DNA of 64,000 nt from Hamadaea sp013361475 (lineage in GTDB: Bacteria; Actinomycetota; Actinomycetes; Mycobacteriales; Micromonosporaceae). The notes under the pieces were generated by a model that saw only the letters and a list, made by a program, of their open reading frames with translations, searched no databases and was not told the origin of the DNA. The stretch's first letter is position 1; the number at the start of each line of letters is the position of its first letter. Position numbers and translations under genes: made by a program. This document shows, in pieces, positions 16,227 to 24,849 of the stretch. The DNA is taken from assembly GCF_040654195.1 (NCBI RefSeq), contig NZ_JBFAHM010000005.1, positions 124,001 to 188,000 of the forward strand, read 5' to 3'.

Positions 16227-16265
16227 TGGTTGCGCGGCGGCCCGGCGGCGGGTGTCGTGTCGCCG

Positions 16266-16919
16266 TCAGGCGGTGTCCCGGTTCAGGTACGCCAGGACCG
16301 CGATGACGCGGCGGTTGGTGTCGGTGTCGTCGCCGATGTCGAGCTTGGCGAACAGCGACGTGGTGTATTTGCTGACCGCGCTGTCGCTGAGGAACAGCCG
16401 TCTGCCGATGGCTTGGTTGGACAGTCCTTCGGCCATCAGGGCGAGTACTTCGCGTTCGCGGTCGGTGAGCCGGTCGAGACCGTGTTTGTCCTGTCGCCGG
16501 GTCAGGAGTTTGGCGATGACGGCGGGGTCCATGGCTGTGCCACCGGCGGCGACTCGGACGAGTGCGTCGATGAACTGGTCGGCGTCGAACACGCTTTCCT
16601 TGAGCAGGTAGCCGACCGCGCCTTGGCCGTCGGCGAGGAGTTCGCGGGCGTACAGCTGCTCGACGTGCTGGGACAGGATGAGCACGGGCAGGCCCGGCAT
16701 CTCGGCGCGGGCGGCGAGGACGGCGCGTAGGCCTTCGTCGGTCTGGGTCGGGGGCATGCGTACGTCGACGACGGAGACGTCGGGGCGCCAATGCCGGAGG
16801 GCGTCGAGGGTTTGCGGGCCGGTGGTGGCGGTCGCGACGACCTCGTGCCCGTACGCCTCGATGAGGCGTACGACTCCGTCGCGGAGCAGGTAGAGGTCTT
16901 CGGCTACCAGGACGCGCAT
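16266..16919 (-). CDS. NarL/LuxR-type response regulator
   Basis: 217 aa from the ATG at 16919. The receiver domain has VLVAEDLYLLRDG, the phospho-Asp in VSVVDVRMPP, Ser in LILSQHV and Lys in YLLKESV. The HTH is LTDREREVLALMAEGLSNQAIGRRLFLSDSAVSKYTTSLFAKL. It overlaps the kinase gene by 16 bp. A much longer in-frame reading upstream of 16919 is out of frame with the kinase and is not real. Confidence 0.92.
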   Translation of the reverse strand: MRVLVAEDLYLLRDGVVRLIEAYGHEVVATATTGPQTLDALRHWRPDVSVVDVRMPPTQTDEGLRAVLAARAEMPGLPVLILSQHVEQLYARELLADGQGAVGYLLKESVFDADQFIDALVRVAAGGTAMDPAVIAKLLTRRQDKHGLDRLTDREREVLALMAEGLSNQAIGRRLFLSDSAVSKYTTSLFAKLDIGDDTDTNRRVIAVLAYLNRDTA

Positions 16920-18139
16920 GGCACCACCATCGTCACACGGGTCGGTCCGCCGACCGGGCTGTCCAGGTCGAGGGTGCCGTCGAAGACGGCGAGGCGTCGG
17001 CGCAGTCCGGCCAGGCCGCCGTCGGCACGCAGGTCGGCCCCGCCGTGGCCGTCGTCGGTGATCTCGACGACGAGGTCGGCTTCGCGGCGGGCCAGCGAAA
17101 CCCGGGCCTTCGTCGCTCCGGAGTGCCGGACGGCGTTGGTGAGCACTTCGGAGACTCCGAAGTACACGGCAGCTTCGACCGGCGGATCCATCCGCAGTGC
17201 GCTGTCGGCGTCCACAGTGACCTTCAGCGGGCAGTCGAGGGCGAGCGCGCGGACGGCGTCGACGAGGCCGCGTTCGGTCAGCACCGGCGGGCTGATGCCT
17301 TTGACCAGTTCCCGCAGCTCGGACAGCGATGCTGCCGCGCCTGCCCGCGCCTGCCGCATCAACTCCTTGGCCTGTTCCGGATCTCGTTCCATGAGCTTTT
17401 CCGCCGTGGCCAGCGACAGCCCGAGTCCGACCAGGCGCGCTTGAGCGCCGTCGTGCAGGTCGCGTTCGATGCGGCGGATCTCGGCGGCCTGCGCGACGGT
17501 GACGTCGGCTCGCTGGGTCGTCAGCTCCCGCACCCGATCCGCGAGCGCCATGGACGGCGAGGGGCCGAGGAAGCGTACGGCGGTCGGCTGGAGCGCCTTC
17601 CAGGCGTGGGGTGCCGCGGCCACCGTCGTCGCCAGTCCGAGCGCTGCGGCGGCGTATCCGATGGTGCTCACGGAGATCAGCCCGACGACCAGCATGACCA
17701 GGCCGAGCACCGGGACCAGCGCGGCGATCCCGGCGGTGACCGGGGCCAGAAGCGTGAACCGCACGTCCCGCCAGGTGGCCGGGTCGCGCCAGCGCAGCCG
17801 CAGCTCCTGCTCCTGCTGGGCCTGACGGCTGCTGCGCGCGTAGGTGAATCCGTTCCACCAGTAGCCGTTGGCCATCTGCACGATCGGCGGAGCCTTGCGG
17901 TGCCCGGCGGGGATGACGACGCCTGACCAGCGGGCGACCAGCGCCCGTGTCCAGCGGCAGACCGGGCCGGACAGGCCCGCCGTGCCCGCGACCGCCAGCA
18001 TGACCGGGGCGAACCACGTCCACGGGTTGCGCCACCAGACCATGACCGCGATCGCCGTCGCCCACGTCGCCGGCACCAGCAGGGTGACCGCGACGACCGC
18101 ACACGACCGCCCGAAGCCTCGCACTAGCTGCATGTTCAC
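16904..18139 (-). CDS. sensor histidine kinase (HisKA_3), partner of the 16266-16919 regulator
   Basis: 411 aa (GTG 18139; ATG at 18133 is an alternative). An N-terminal helix pair and a second membrane pair (about 160-200) precede a HisKA_3 domain with the phospho-His in RRIERDLHDGAQARLVGLG. The ATPase domain reads VLTNAVRHS and DDGHGGAD...GLAGLRRRLAVFDG. The extracellular/cytoplasmic loop contains a WWNGFTYAR motif often seen in such actinobacterial kinases. It is divergent from a small membrane-protein gene, with a 16-bp perfect palindrome between them. Confidence 0.9.
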   Translation of the reverse strand: MNMQLVRGFGRSCAVVAVTLLVPATWATAIAVMVWWRNPWTWFAPVMLAVAGTAGLSGPVCRWTRALVARWSGVVIPAGHRKAPPIVQMANGYWWNGFTYARSSRQAQQEQELRLRWRDPATWRDVRFTLLAPVTAGIAALVPVLGLVMLVVGLISVSTIGYAAAALGLATTVAAAPHAWKALQPTAVRFLGPSPSMALADRVRELTTQRADVTVAQAAEIRRIERDLHDGAQARLVGLGLSLATAEKLMERDPEQAKELMRQARAGAAASLSELRELVKGISPPVLTERGLVDAVRALALDCPLKVTVDADSALRMDPPVEAAVYFGVSEVLTNAVRHSGATKARVSLARREADLVVEITDDGHGGADLRADGGLAGLRRRLAVFDGTLDLDSPVGGPTRVTMVVPCASW

Positions 18140-18168
18140 AGCGTGTCACGATCATGATCTACCGGACA

Positions 18169-18184
18169 GTGGGTCTAGACCCAC
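18169..18184. promoter_or_regulatory. 16-bp palindromic operator candidate
   Basis: GTGGGTCTAGACCCAC is a perfect palindrome in the 102-bp gap between the divergent kinase gene (start 18139) and the small membrane-protein gene (start 18242). The likely binder is the co-encoded NarL-type regulator. Confidence 0.5.
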
Positions 18185-18241
18185 CGTCTCGTGGGCTTCG
18201 ACGCATACCGCGGCGATCTTGACCTTCCTAGCGTCGTCGGC

Positions 18242-18649
18242 ATGGATTTCACCACGCTTCTGCGCCCCGCCCGGATCCTCGTCGCCGTCTACGGCCTGCT
18301 CGCCGCCGCCGTCCTCGGCCTGGTCGCCCTGCTGTCCGCGACCGGGCACGCGGTGACCGGGTTCATGTGGGGCCGTTCGATCGCCGTGCTGGCGAGCGCG
18401 ATCGTCACCTACGTGTTCAGCGGCTTCGCAGTGCGCGGCGCCCGCTGGGCCTACCTGCGTATGCGCATCATCTCGGTCATCGTGCCGCCCGCGATCGTCG
18501 CTGTCGACGTCTTCGTCGGCGCGCTGCCGATCTGGTTCGTCGTGCTCCAGGCGAGCTGCGCCGTCGTGCTCGCCGCGGCGGCCGTGCCGATCAACGGCTC
18601 CCGCCTGCGGGCGGCGTTCGTCCGGCGGCCCGCACCCGTTCGCGCTTGA
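18242..18649 (+). CDS. small four-helix membrane protein, unknown
   Basis: 135 aa with four predicted membrane helices: ILVAVYGLLAAAVLGLVALL, SIAVLASAIVTYVFSGFAV, IISVIVPPAIVAVDVFVGAL and WFVVLQASCAVVLAAAAVP. No recognised domain. The ATG at 18242 is chosen because the upstream in-frame ATG (18191) runs through the regulatory palindrome region. It is divergent from the NarL-type two-component system and a plausible regulatory target. The palindromic element copy C lies just beyond its stop. Confidence 0.65.
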   Translation: MDFTTLLRPARILVAVYGLLAAAVLGLVALLSATGHAVTGFMWGRSIAVLASAIVTYVFSGFAVRGARWAYLRMRIISVIVPPAIVAVDVFVGALPIWFVVLQASCAVVLAAAAVPINGSRLRAAFVRRPAPVRA

Positions 18650-18671
18650 TCGGGCCGGATCGCCGTTGGCC

Positions 18672-18733
18672 GCGCTGGATCAGGGTTTCCGGCCGAATCT
18701 TCGCTCAAGATTCGACCCGGAACCCTGATCCGG
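18672..18733. repeat. dispersed palindromic element, copy C
   Basis: The same element as at 1102-1170 and 3421-3486. CGCTGGATCAGGGTTTC (18673-18689) faces GGAACCCTGATCCGGC, and GGCCGAATCTT faces AAGATTCGACC. It has a few substitutions compared with copy A. It sits between convergent genes, 23 bases after one stop and 9 before the other. Confidence 0.88.
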
Positions 18734-18741
18734 CATGGCCG

Positions 18742-20022
18742 TCAGACCGGGAAGTTCGAGCGGAACACCCCGCCCGGATCCACGTTGCTCTTGATCCGCC
18801 GCAACCGCTCGACGACCTCGGGTGCGAACGCGTCGGCGACGGTCTCGGCCGGGTTGAGGAAGGTGAACGGCTTGCGGCCGCTGGTGGGAAGCGACGCCGC
18901 CAGCGCGGCCTGCTTGGCGAGCACGCCTTCGGGATCGCGCGGAATCCCGAACAGGTACAGCGCGAACGGTTCGGTCAGCGGCCCGTGCGGGCTGTCGGAC
19001 GGCCGGGCGAACGCGCCGCCGAGGTGGCGTACCTGGACGCTGAGCAGCGGTGCGATCGGTTCGGCCAGCAGCGCGTCGTCGAGCGTGGTGAGCAGCTCCG
19101 CGTGGGACAGTCCGGCGCTGGGTTCGGTCGGTTCGCCGGTGATGCCGCCCAGTTCGTCGACCGCCATGACGCGTCGGCTGTCTGCGATCGGCTGCGGCAG
19201 CCGGTCCAGCTCCGCGAGTAGGTCGCGCGCTTCGGCCTCCGGGCCGAGGTAGGTGGCGTCCACGGTGACCATCGGGTCCGCGCCGGGAAAGTGGACCAGG
19301 GTGAACCACAGCGTCAGCTCATCGGGCGCATTGTCCACGATCTGCTGATACGCCGAAAGCACGGCGAACGCGTGTTCGCCGGTCCACATCATGCGCCCGC
19401 CGTAGAGGTGCGGTGCGGGGTGCAGGTCGAGTTCGAGTGCGGTGACGACGGCAAAGTCGCCACCCGCACCGCGCAGCGCCCAGAACAGGTCGGGATCGCT
19501 GTCGGCGGTGACGTGCCGTTCCCGGCCTTCGGCGTCCACGACGTCGAGCGCGCGTACGCTGTCGGCGACCCAGCCGTGCGTACGCCCGAACCAGCTCAGC
19601 CCGCCGCCGAGGGCGACGCCGGTGACGCTGACGACGGGGGAGCTGCCGGGCAACCCGGTCAACCCGTACGCGGCCGCCGCCTGCTGCAGCCGTCCGGAGG
19701 ACACGCCGGCGCCGATCCGGGCCCGGCGGTTCACCGGATCGATGTCGAGCGCGTCCAGCTTCCGCGTACGCAGCAAGATCGTCCCGTCGGTGCGTCCGGT
19801 CGCGCCGTGCCCGTTGGGCTGGGGGGCGACGGTGAGCCCGTTCGTGCCGGCGTAGCGGACGAGGGCGGCGACGTCGGCCGGGTCGGCGGCTTCGACGACG
19901 GCGTCCACCGGCTGCTCGACGGCCCGGTTCCAGGGCAGGCGAGCCTCGTCGAACCCGGCCACGCCCGGTCGCCACACCGGTCCGCGTACGACATGGTTGA
20001 TCTTTTCCTGGATATCGGACAT
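18742..20022 (-). CDS. FAD-binding (BBE/PCMH-type) oxidoreductase
   Basis: 426 aa. The FAD-binding PCMH domain (about 35-200) includes PNGHGATGRTDGT, whose His corresponds to the 8-alpha FAD attachment site. It also includes GAGVSSGRLQQAAAAYGLTGLPGSSPVVSVTGVALGGG and the aldehyde-like GGLSWFGRTHGW segment. The second covalent Cys of bicovalent BBE enzymes is absent, so FAD is probably held by one His bond. The C-terminal BBE tail is SNVDPGGVFRSNFPV. A GGAGG ribosome site precedes the ATG. It is downstream of, and apparently co-oriented with, an Rrf2 regulator gene. Substrate unknown. Confidence 0.86.
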   Translation of the reverse strand: MSDIQEKINHVVRGPVWRPGVAGFDEARLPWNRAVEQPVDAVVEAADPADVAALVRYAGTNGLTVAPQPNGHGATGRTDGTILLRTRKLDALDIDPVNRRARIGAGVSSGRLQQAAAAYGLTGLPGSSPVVSVTGVALGGGLSWFGRTHGWVADSVRALDVVDAEGRERHVTADSDPDLFWALRGAGGDFAVVTALELDLHPAPHLYGGRMMWTGEHAFAVLSAYQQIVDNAPDELTLWFTLVHFPGADPMVTVDATYLGPEAEARDLLAELDRLPQPIADSRRVMAVDELGGITGEPTEPSAGLSHAELLTTLDDALLAEPIAPLLSVQVRHLGGAFARPSDSPHGPLTEPFALYLFGIPRDPEGVLAKQAALAASLPTSGRKPFTFLNPAETVADAFAPEVVERLRRIKSNVDPGGVFRSNFPV

Positions 20023-20065
20023 CTAGAATTACCTCCAAGAGTGAGCCCGTCGCAGCGGGCTGAAG

Positions 20066-20551
20066 TCAGGCGCGCAGCGCGGCGAACCTGTTCCGGGTGT
20101 TGTCGGGCGTGGCCGGATAGCGGCGCTCGACCTGGGCCTGCAGACCCGCGAGCGTCTGGCCGGCCAACTCCTTGCGCCAGGCCAGGTCGGCGCGGCTCAT
20201 CGCCTGTGCCACCAGGCAGGCCTGCCGGTAGTCGACCCGGGGGTCGGCGCCCGGACCCTGCTTGAGCAGCTGTTCGCAGCGGAACGCCTCGTCTGGCCCC
20301 TCGATCGCGACGACCACGTCGAGCAGGGTGATCGTCTCGGGGCTGCGGGCCAGCTGGAAGCCGCCGCGCGGACCGGGGGTCGAGGTGACGATCCCCGCCC
20401 GGGCCAGCGCCTGCAGCTGCTTGTTCAAGTACGCGGCCGGCAAGTCGTAGAACGCCGCGAGCTTGGCCACCGGGATCGCCTGCCCGGCGGGGAGCCAGGT
20501 CAGGTTGAGGCAGCTGTGCAGCGCCCACTCGACGCCCTCGCTCATCCGCAT
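20066..20551 (-). CDS. Rrf2-family transcriptional regulator
   Basis: 161 aa. The winged HTH reads MSEGVEWALHSCLNL...AKLAAFYDLPAAYLNKQLQALARAGIVTSTPGPRGGFQLAR, the canonical Rrf2 opening. Only two further Cys (RCEQLL and QACLVAQ) lie in the usual ligand region, so iron-sulfur sensing is possible but not assured. The upstream 7-5-7 inverted repeat is a probable autoregulatory operator. It is co-directional with the FAD oxidoreductase gene 43 bp downstream. Confidence 0.85.
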   Translation of the reverse strand: MRMSEGVEWALHSCLNLTWLPAGQAIPVAKLAAFYDLPAAYLNKQLQALARAGIVTSTPGPRGGFQLARSPETITLLDVVVAIEGPDEAFRCEQLLKQGPGADPRVDYRQACLVAQAMSRADLAWRKELAGQTLAGLQAQVERRYPATPDNTRNRFAALRA

Positions 20552-20553
20552 AT

Positions 20554-20572
20554 CTGGACACTACATGTCCAG
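20554..20572. promoter_or_regulatory. Rrf2 operator candidate
   Basis: A perfect inverted repeat CTGGACA-CTACA-TGTCCAG immediately upstream of the Rrf2 start codon, placed to block its own promoter. Confidence 0.55.
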
Positions 20573-20603
20573 GATTGGCGGAGGCAAACACCGGCCCGGA
20601 CAT

Positions 20604-20912
20604 TCACTTCTTCGACCGCCTGCTGAGCACGTACTGCACCGACGGACTGACGGGCTTGTCGGTGCGGTGAACGCAGCCCATCCAGCAGCAAGGCCGGCGT
20701 ATGCCCTCTTTGAGCTCGGACACCACCCGGCGGACGTGGTCTTCTCTCGTCTCCTGCTTCTTCACGCTGATGGTCCAGCAGATCCACTCGTTGCGGGCCA
20801 GCGGCGTGAGCCCTTCCCAGGCGGTCAACGCCGCGTCATCGGCGACCAGGACTGTTCGCAAATCGTCCGGAACCTCGTGTACCACGCCACCGGCGACATG
20901 CTTTTGGGCCAT
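20604..20912 (-). CDS. YdeI/OmpD-associated family protein
   Basis: 102 aa from the ATG at 20912. The segment ALTAWEGLTPLARNEWICWT followed by KKQETREDHVRRVVSELKEGIRRPCCW is the OmdA (YdeI/OmpD-associated) C-terminal signature. This small family is linked to bacteriocin or peptide tolerance in enterics; its role in actinomycetes is unknown. It is divergent from the MMPL gene at 20992. Longer in-frame starts upstream would overlap that gene's start and are rejected. Confidence 0.75.
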   Translation of the reverse strand: MAQKHVAGGVVHEVPDDLRTVLVADDAALTAWEGLTPLARNEWICWTISVKKQETREDHVRRVVSELKEGIRRPCCWMGCVHRTDKPVSPSVQYVLSRRSKK

Positions 20913-20991
20913 AGACCCGACTCTACCCAAGATCACCGCTCTCGGCGGCGTAGCCTCGGCGGAAGGGGCTGAGCGCCTCAACGGGGGAGCC

Positions 20992-23127
20992 ATGACGAGA
21001 TCCATCGTCGGCTTGATCACGCATCGCCGGGCGAAGTACGCCTTCATCATCTTCTGGCTCATCGTCGTCGCGGTGGCCGGACCACTGGCGGGCAAGCTGA
21101 CCGACGTCGAGCAGAACGAGGCCAAGTCCTGGCTGCCCGGCAGCGCCGAGTCCACCAAGGCGCTGGACGCGCAGGCCGCGTTCGCCTCGCCGAACACCAT
21201 CCCGGCGGTGGTCGTCTACGAGCGACCGGCCGGGCTGACACCCGCCGACCAGCAGAAGATCGTTGGCGACGCCCAGACCTGGGCCGGTTTGAGCGACCTG
21301 GACGGCAAGGTCGTCGGGCCGATCCCCGCGCGGGACGGCCAGGCCGCCGAGATCATCATCCCGCTCAACTTGGGCGAGGAAGGCTGGAACAAGGCCGGCA
21401 CCGCGGTCGAGGCGATCACCGCGACGGCCCGCGACGGCGCGAACGGCATGGCGGTCTACGTGACCGGCCCGGCCGGCATCGCCGCCGATTCCAGCAAAGC
21501 CTTCGAAGGCATCGACTCCACGCTGCTCTACGGCACGATCGGAGTCGTCGTGATCATCCTGCTGCTGACCTATCGCAGCCCGGTCCTGTGGCTGTTGCCG
21601 GTGATCTCCGCCGGAGTCGCGCTGACCGTCGCCCAAGCGGTGATCTACCTGCTGGCCAAGAACGCCGGCCTCACCGTGAACGCGCAGAGCGCGGGCATCC
21701 TGACCGTCCTCGTGTTCGGCGCGGGCACCGACTACGCGCTGCTCCTGGTCGCCCGATACCGGGAAGAGCTGCGCAAACACTCCGACCGGCACGAGGCGAT
21801 GGCGGTCGCGCTGCACCGCGCCGGACCGGCGATCATCGCCAGCGCCTCGACCGTGGTCGTCGGCATGCTGTGCCTGATGTTCGCCGAGACGAACGCGACC
21901 CGCGGCCTCGGACCGGTCGCCGCGATCGGCATCCTCGTGGGCCTCGCCGTCATGCTCACCCTGCTCCCGGCGCTGCTCACGACCGTGGGCCGCTGGGTCT
22001 TCTGGCCGAAGCGGCCGGCCTTCGGCTCCCGCGAACCCACCACGACCGGATTCTGGGCGAAGATCGGCGCGGGCATCGCCCACCGGGCCCGGCTCACCTG
22101 GATCGTCACGACCCTCGTGCTCGCCGCGCTCACCCTCGGCATCGTGCAACTCGACGCCACAGGTCTGACCAACGCCCAATCCTTCCGCGGCAACCCGGAC
22201 TCGGTCGCGGGCGAGGAGATCGTCTCCCGCCACTTCGCGGCGGGCGCCGGCAACCCGGTCGTCGTGGTCAGCTCCGCCGCTCAAGCAGATGCGGTACGCA
22301 CAGCGCTCGCCGGCACGACCGGCATCGATCCTGCCAGCGTCACCCCGCCGGTGGTACGCGACGGCACCGCGTACCTCGAAGGAACGCTGACCGATCCGGC
22401 CGACAGCTCGGCGGCGTACACGACGGTCGACCGCGTACGCGACGCGGTGCACGCCGTCCCCGGAGCAAACGCACTGGTCGGGGGCAACACCGCGATCAAC
22501 CTCGACGTGCAGCGAGCCGCCGAACGGGACCGGAACCTGATCATCCCGATCGTGCTGCTCGTCGTCTTCCTGATCCTGATGATGCTGCTCCGAGCGGTGA
22601 TCGGACCGATCCTGCTCATCGCCACCGTCGTGCTGTCCTTCGGAGCCGCCCTCGGTGCTAGCGCGCTGGTGTTCCGGCACGTCTTCGGATTCGACGGCGC
22701 CGACACGTCGCTGCCGTTGTTCGTCTTCGTCTTCCTCGTCGCACTGGGCATCGACTACAACATCTTCCTGATGACCCGCGTACGCGAGGAGTCGGCGCGG
22801 CACGGCACCCGGCGAGGCGCCCTCGTCGGGCTGTCCGCGACGGGCGGGGTGATCACCTCAGCCGGACTGGTGCTGGCCGGCACCTTCGCCGTCCTGGCCA
22901 CCCTGCCGCTGACCGCGTTCGCCGAGATCGGCTTCGCCGTCGCCTTCGGCGTCCTGCTGGACACCATCGTCGTCCGCTCGGTCCTGGTCACCGCGCTGAA
23001 CCTGGACCTGGGCCGGCACATCTGGTGGCCGAGCCGGCTGGCCCGGATCCCCGACGTGCCGGCCGGACAGGCGGCGGCCGACGCGATGCGATCGCCCGCG
23101 CCGGGACCCGCCGCCCGCCTCGACTAA
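20992..23127 (+). CDS. MMPL-domain membrane transporter
   Basis: 711 aa from the ATG at 20992, with GGGGGAG just upstream. It has the two-half MMPL architecture: an N-terminal helix KYAFIIFWLIVVAVAG, first loop about residues 35-180, helices with GAGTDYALLLVARYREE, second loop about 395-530, and GIDYNIFLMTRVREES in the second half. The proton-relay Asp-Tyr pair is present in both halves. The stop overlaps the stop of the convergent secreted-protein gene by 4 bp. It probably exports lipids or small hydrophobic compounds. Confidence 0.9.
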   Translation: MTRSIVGLITHRRAKYAFIIFWLIVVAVAGPLAGKLTDVEQNEAKSWLPGSAESTKALDAQAAFASPNTIPAVVVYERPAGLTPADQQKIVGDAQTWAGLSDLDGKVVGPIPARDGQAAEIIIPLNLGEEGWNKAGTAVEAITATARDGANGMAVYVTGPAGIAADSSKAFEGIDSTLLYGTIGVVVIILLLTYRSPVLWLLPVISAGVALTVAQAVIYLLAKNAGLTVNAQSAGILTVLVFGAGTDYALLLVARYREELRKHSDRHEAMAVALHRAGPAIIASASTVVVGMLCLMFAETNATRGLGPVAAIGILVGLAVMLTLLPALLTTVGRWVFWPKRPAFGSREPTTTGFWAKIGAGIAHRARLTWIVTTLVLAALTLGIVQLDATGLTNAQSFRGNPDSVAGEEIVSRHFAAGAGNPVVVVSSAAQADAVRTALAGTTGIDPASVTPPVVRDGTAYLEGTLTDPADSSAAYTTVDRVRDAVHAVPGANALVGGNTAINLDVQRAAERDRNLIIPIVLLVVFLILMMLLRAVIGPILLIATVVLSFGAALGASALVFRHVFGFDGADTSLPLFVFVFLVALGIDYNIFLMTRVREESARHGTRRGALVGLSATGGVITSAGLVLAGTFAVLATLPLTAFAEIGFAVAFGVLLDTIVVRSVLVTALNLDLGRHIWWPSRLARIPDVPAGQAAADAMRSPAPGPAARLD

Positions 23128-24659
23128 CCGATGCCGTACGCCCGGTAGATCGTCGTCGTCCCGATGTTGCCCGCACCGTCGGCGACCTGCGCCCGCAGGC
23201 TCACGTAGCCGGACGCGGGGTTGGGCACCGACAGCGACCACCTGCCCCCGGAGACGGTGACGGGAACCGCCCGCCACGTCGTCCCGTCGTCGGACGACGC
23301 CCAGGCCGTGACCGTCTTCACGGTCGCCGTCGGGAACGGGAAGTCCATCAGCCACCGCTGCCGGTCGAAGTTGAGCGAAACCGGCGTGGTGCTCGACGGC
23401 GCGGCGTGGTTGTACAGGTCGAGCCCGCCCGGGAGGAACCGGGTCAGCAGCACCGGCGCGATCGTCGAAGTGCCCGGCTTGGCGTAGAACCGGAAGCTGG
23501 TGGTCACCTTCGGCGACAACAGGTCGGCCGGGTAGGTGAAGTCGGGGTGGTAACGCGTCGCCGTGGAGGTCAGCGTGTACCAGCCCGCCGTCGTGATGGG
23601 GAAGAACTGCTGAGGACTGTCGTCCCCCCACGACGTGCTCGTACGCGTCGCGACGGTCGCGCCGTTGAGGGTGAGCGTCGACACCGTCTTCTCACTCGCC
23701 TGCGAGCCCAGCTGATACCAGTCGGTGAACATGTGCTGGCCGTCGAAGGTGATGTTCTTGCCCGCTACGGCGGGCACGATGTGGGCCGGGCCCCAGGCGG
23801 CGCGGTTGAAGACGTCGGTGACCTGCTGCCCGGCGGTGAACGTACGCCGGTCCCACCAGAAGTCGATGTCGGACTCACTGCGGACGAGCCACTGCCCCGG
23901 CGAGACATGGGTGATCATCGTGTACGGCGCGGGCGCGTTCTTCAGGCTGAGGTAGAGCGAGCTCGAACAGCTCAAACCGTTGTCCTGATTGGGCTGCAGC
24001 GCCAGCGTGTTGTACGCCGCGCCCGACGGGCCCTTGCGTACCTGCGCGTTGAGCGTCGCGAGCGAAGACGTGGACCTCATGATGCCGTATCGGGGCAGCC
24101 CGGCGGTCTCGCCGTTGACGATGTAAGCCTCCGCGTCGTCCGAACGCGTCCACGTGGACATGTACGCGAAGCGCAGCTCGGTGGAGGTGTTCGGGATGAC
24201 GAAGAACCTGCCCGGCACGTTCCACCCGCCGGCGCCCATGCTGCTTCCGGCGACGCAGACCTGCGCGCTGAACCGCTGGGAGTAAGTCGTGGAGTCCGGG
24301 CTGTTGTCCAGCCGGACCCGCAGCGGTACGCCGGCCCGCGCGTCGATCACAATCGACTTCGGGGCGGTCACCGAGACGATCGTCGCGGCCATGGTGTCGG
24401 TGGAGTCCCTGGTGTTCCAGATGTCGACCAGCGCGGCGTAGCGGCCGGCGGGCAGCACTTTGGTCGTGTCGCTGGCCACCTGATACCAGTCGTGGCTCGT
24501 CATGTTGACGAGCGTCACGGTCGTGGCGACGGCGACGCCGTCCCGGCCCAGCGTCGTCACCTTCAAGGACGGGCTCGTGGCGGTCGCCGGTGGGCTGCCC
24601 GCGTGAATCAGGACTGCCGCGGCGGTGACGAAAGCGGCTTCACGAAACGTATATCCCAC
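23124..24659 (-). CDS. secreted protein resembling the beta-rich C-terminus of actinobacterial subtilases, no protease domain
   Basis: 511 aa with an N-terminal signal-like segment (FVTAAAVLIHAGSPPATATS). The rest is beta-strand rich with repeated 'DWYQ' segments (SHDWYQVAS, FTDWYQLGS), aromatic strands and a final Ig/PKD-like unit (VTAWASSDDGTTWRAVPVTVSGG...VSLRAQVADGAGN). This style is seen in the non-catalytic C-terminal half of large actinomycete S8 peptidases. No Asp/His/Ser catalytic triad motifs are present. It is probably a stand-alone cell-surface or binding protein; the function is not assigned. Confidence 0.65.
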   Translation of the reverse strand: MGYTFREAAFVTAAAVLIHAGSPPATATSPSLKVTTLGRDGVAVATTVTLVNMTSHDWYQVASDTTKVLPAGRYAALVDIWNTRDSTDTMAATIVSVTAPKSIVIDARAGVPLRVRLDNSPDSTTYSQRFSAQVCVAGSSMGAGGWNVPGRFFVIPNTSTELRFAYMSTWTRSDDAEAYIVNGETAGLPRYGIMRSTSSLATLNAQVRKGPSGAAYNTLALQPNQDNGLSCSSSLYLSLKNAPAPYTMITHVSPGQWLVRSESDIDFWWDRRTFTAGQQVTDVFNRAAWGPAHIVPAVAGKNITFDGQHMFTDWYQLGSQASEKTVSTLTLNGATVATRTSTSWGDDSPQQFFPITTAGWYTLTSTATRYHPDFTYPADLLSPKVTTSFRFYAKPGTSTIAPVLLTRFLPGGLDLYNHAAPSSTTPVSLNFDRQRWLMDFPFPTATVKTVTAWASSDDGTTWRAVPVTVSGGRWSLSVPNPASGYVSLRAQVADGAGNIGTTTIYRAYGIG

Positions 24660-24849
24660 GTCTGAAATCCCCGTGTTCCCTAGCCGAAGAGTGCTCGGAT
24701 CCTAACAACGGGCCTCGATTCGCGACGTCCCCCTCAAGAGCTGCCCCCTTCGGCTGACACCGCTCCACCGGTTCAGCCAGACGTGCTTGCGCGCAGGGGG
24801 CCAAGATCGTACAAGAAATCCCCGTTCGGACCGTCAGAGAATCGGTGCC

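Noticed and set aside
16920..18155. Upstream in-frame extension of the response regulator to about 629 codons
   Set aside because: It runs antisense in composition through the histidine kinase gene in another frame; the regulator has a proper ATG at 16919.
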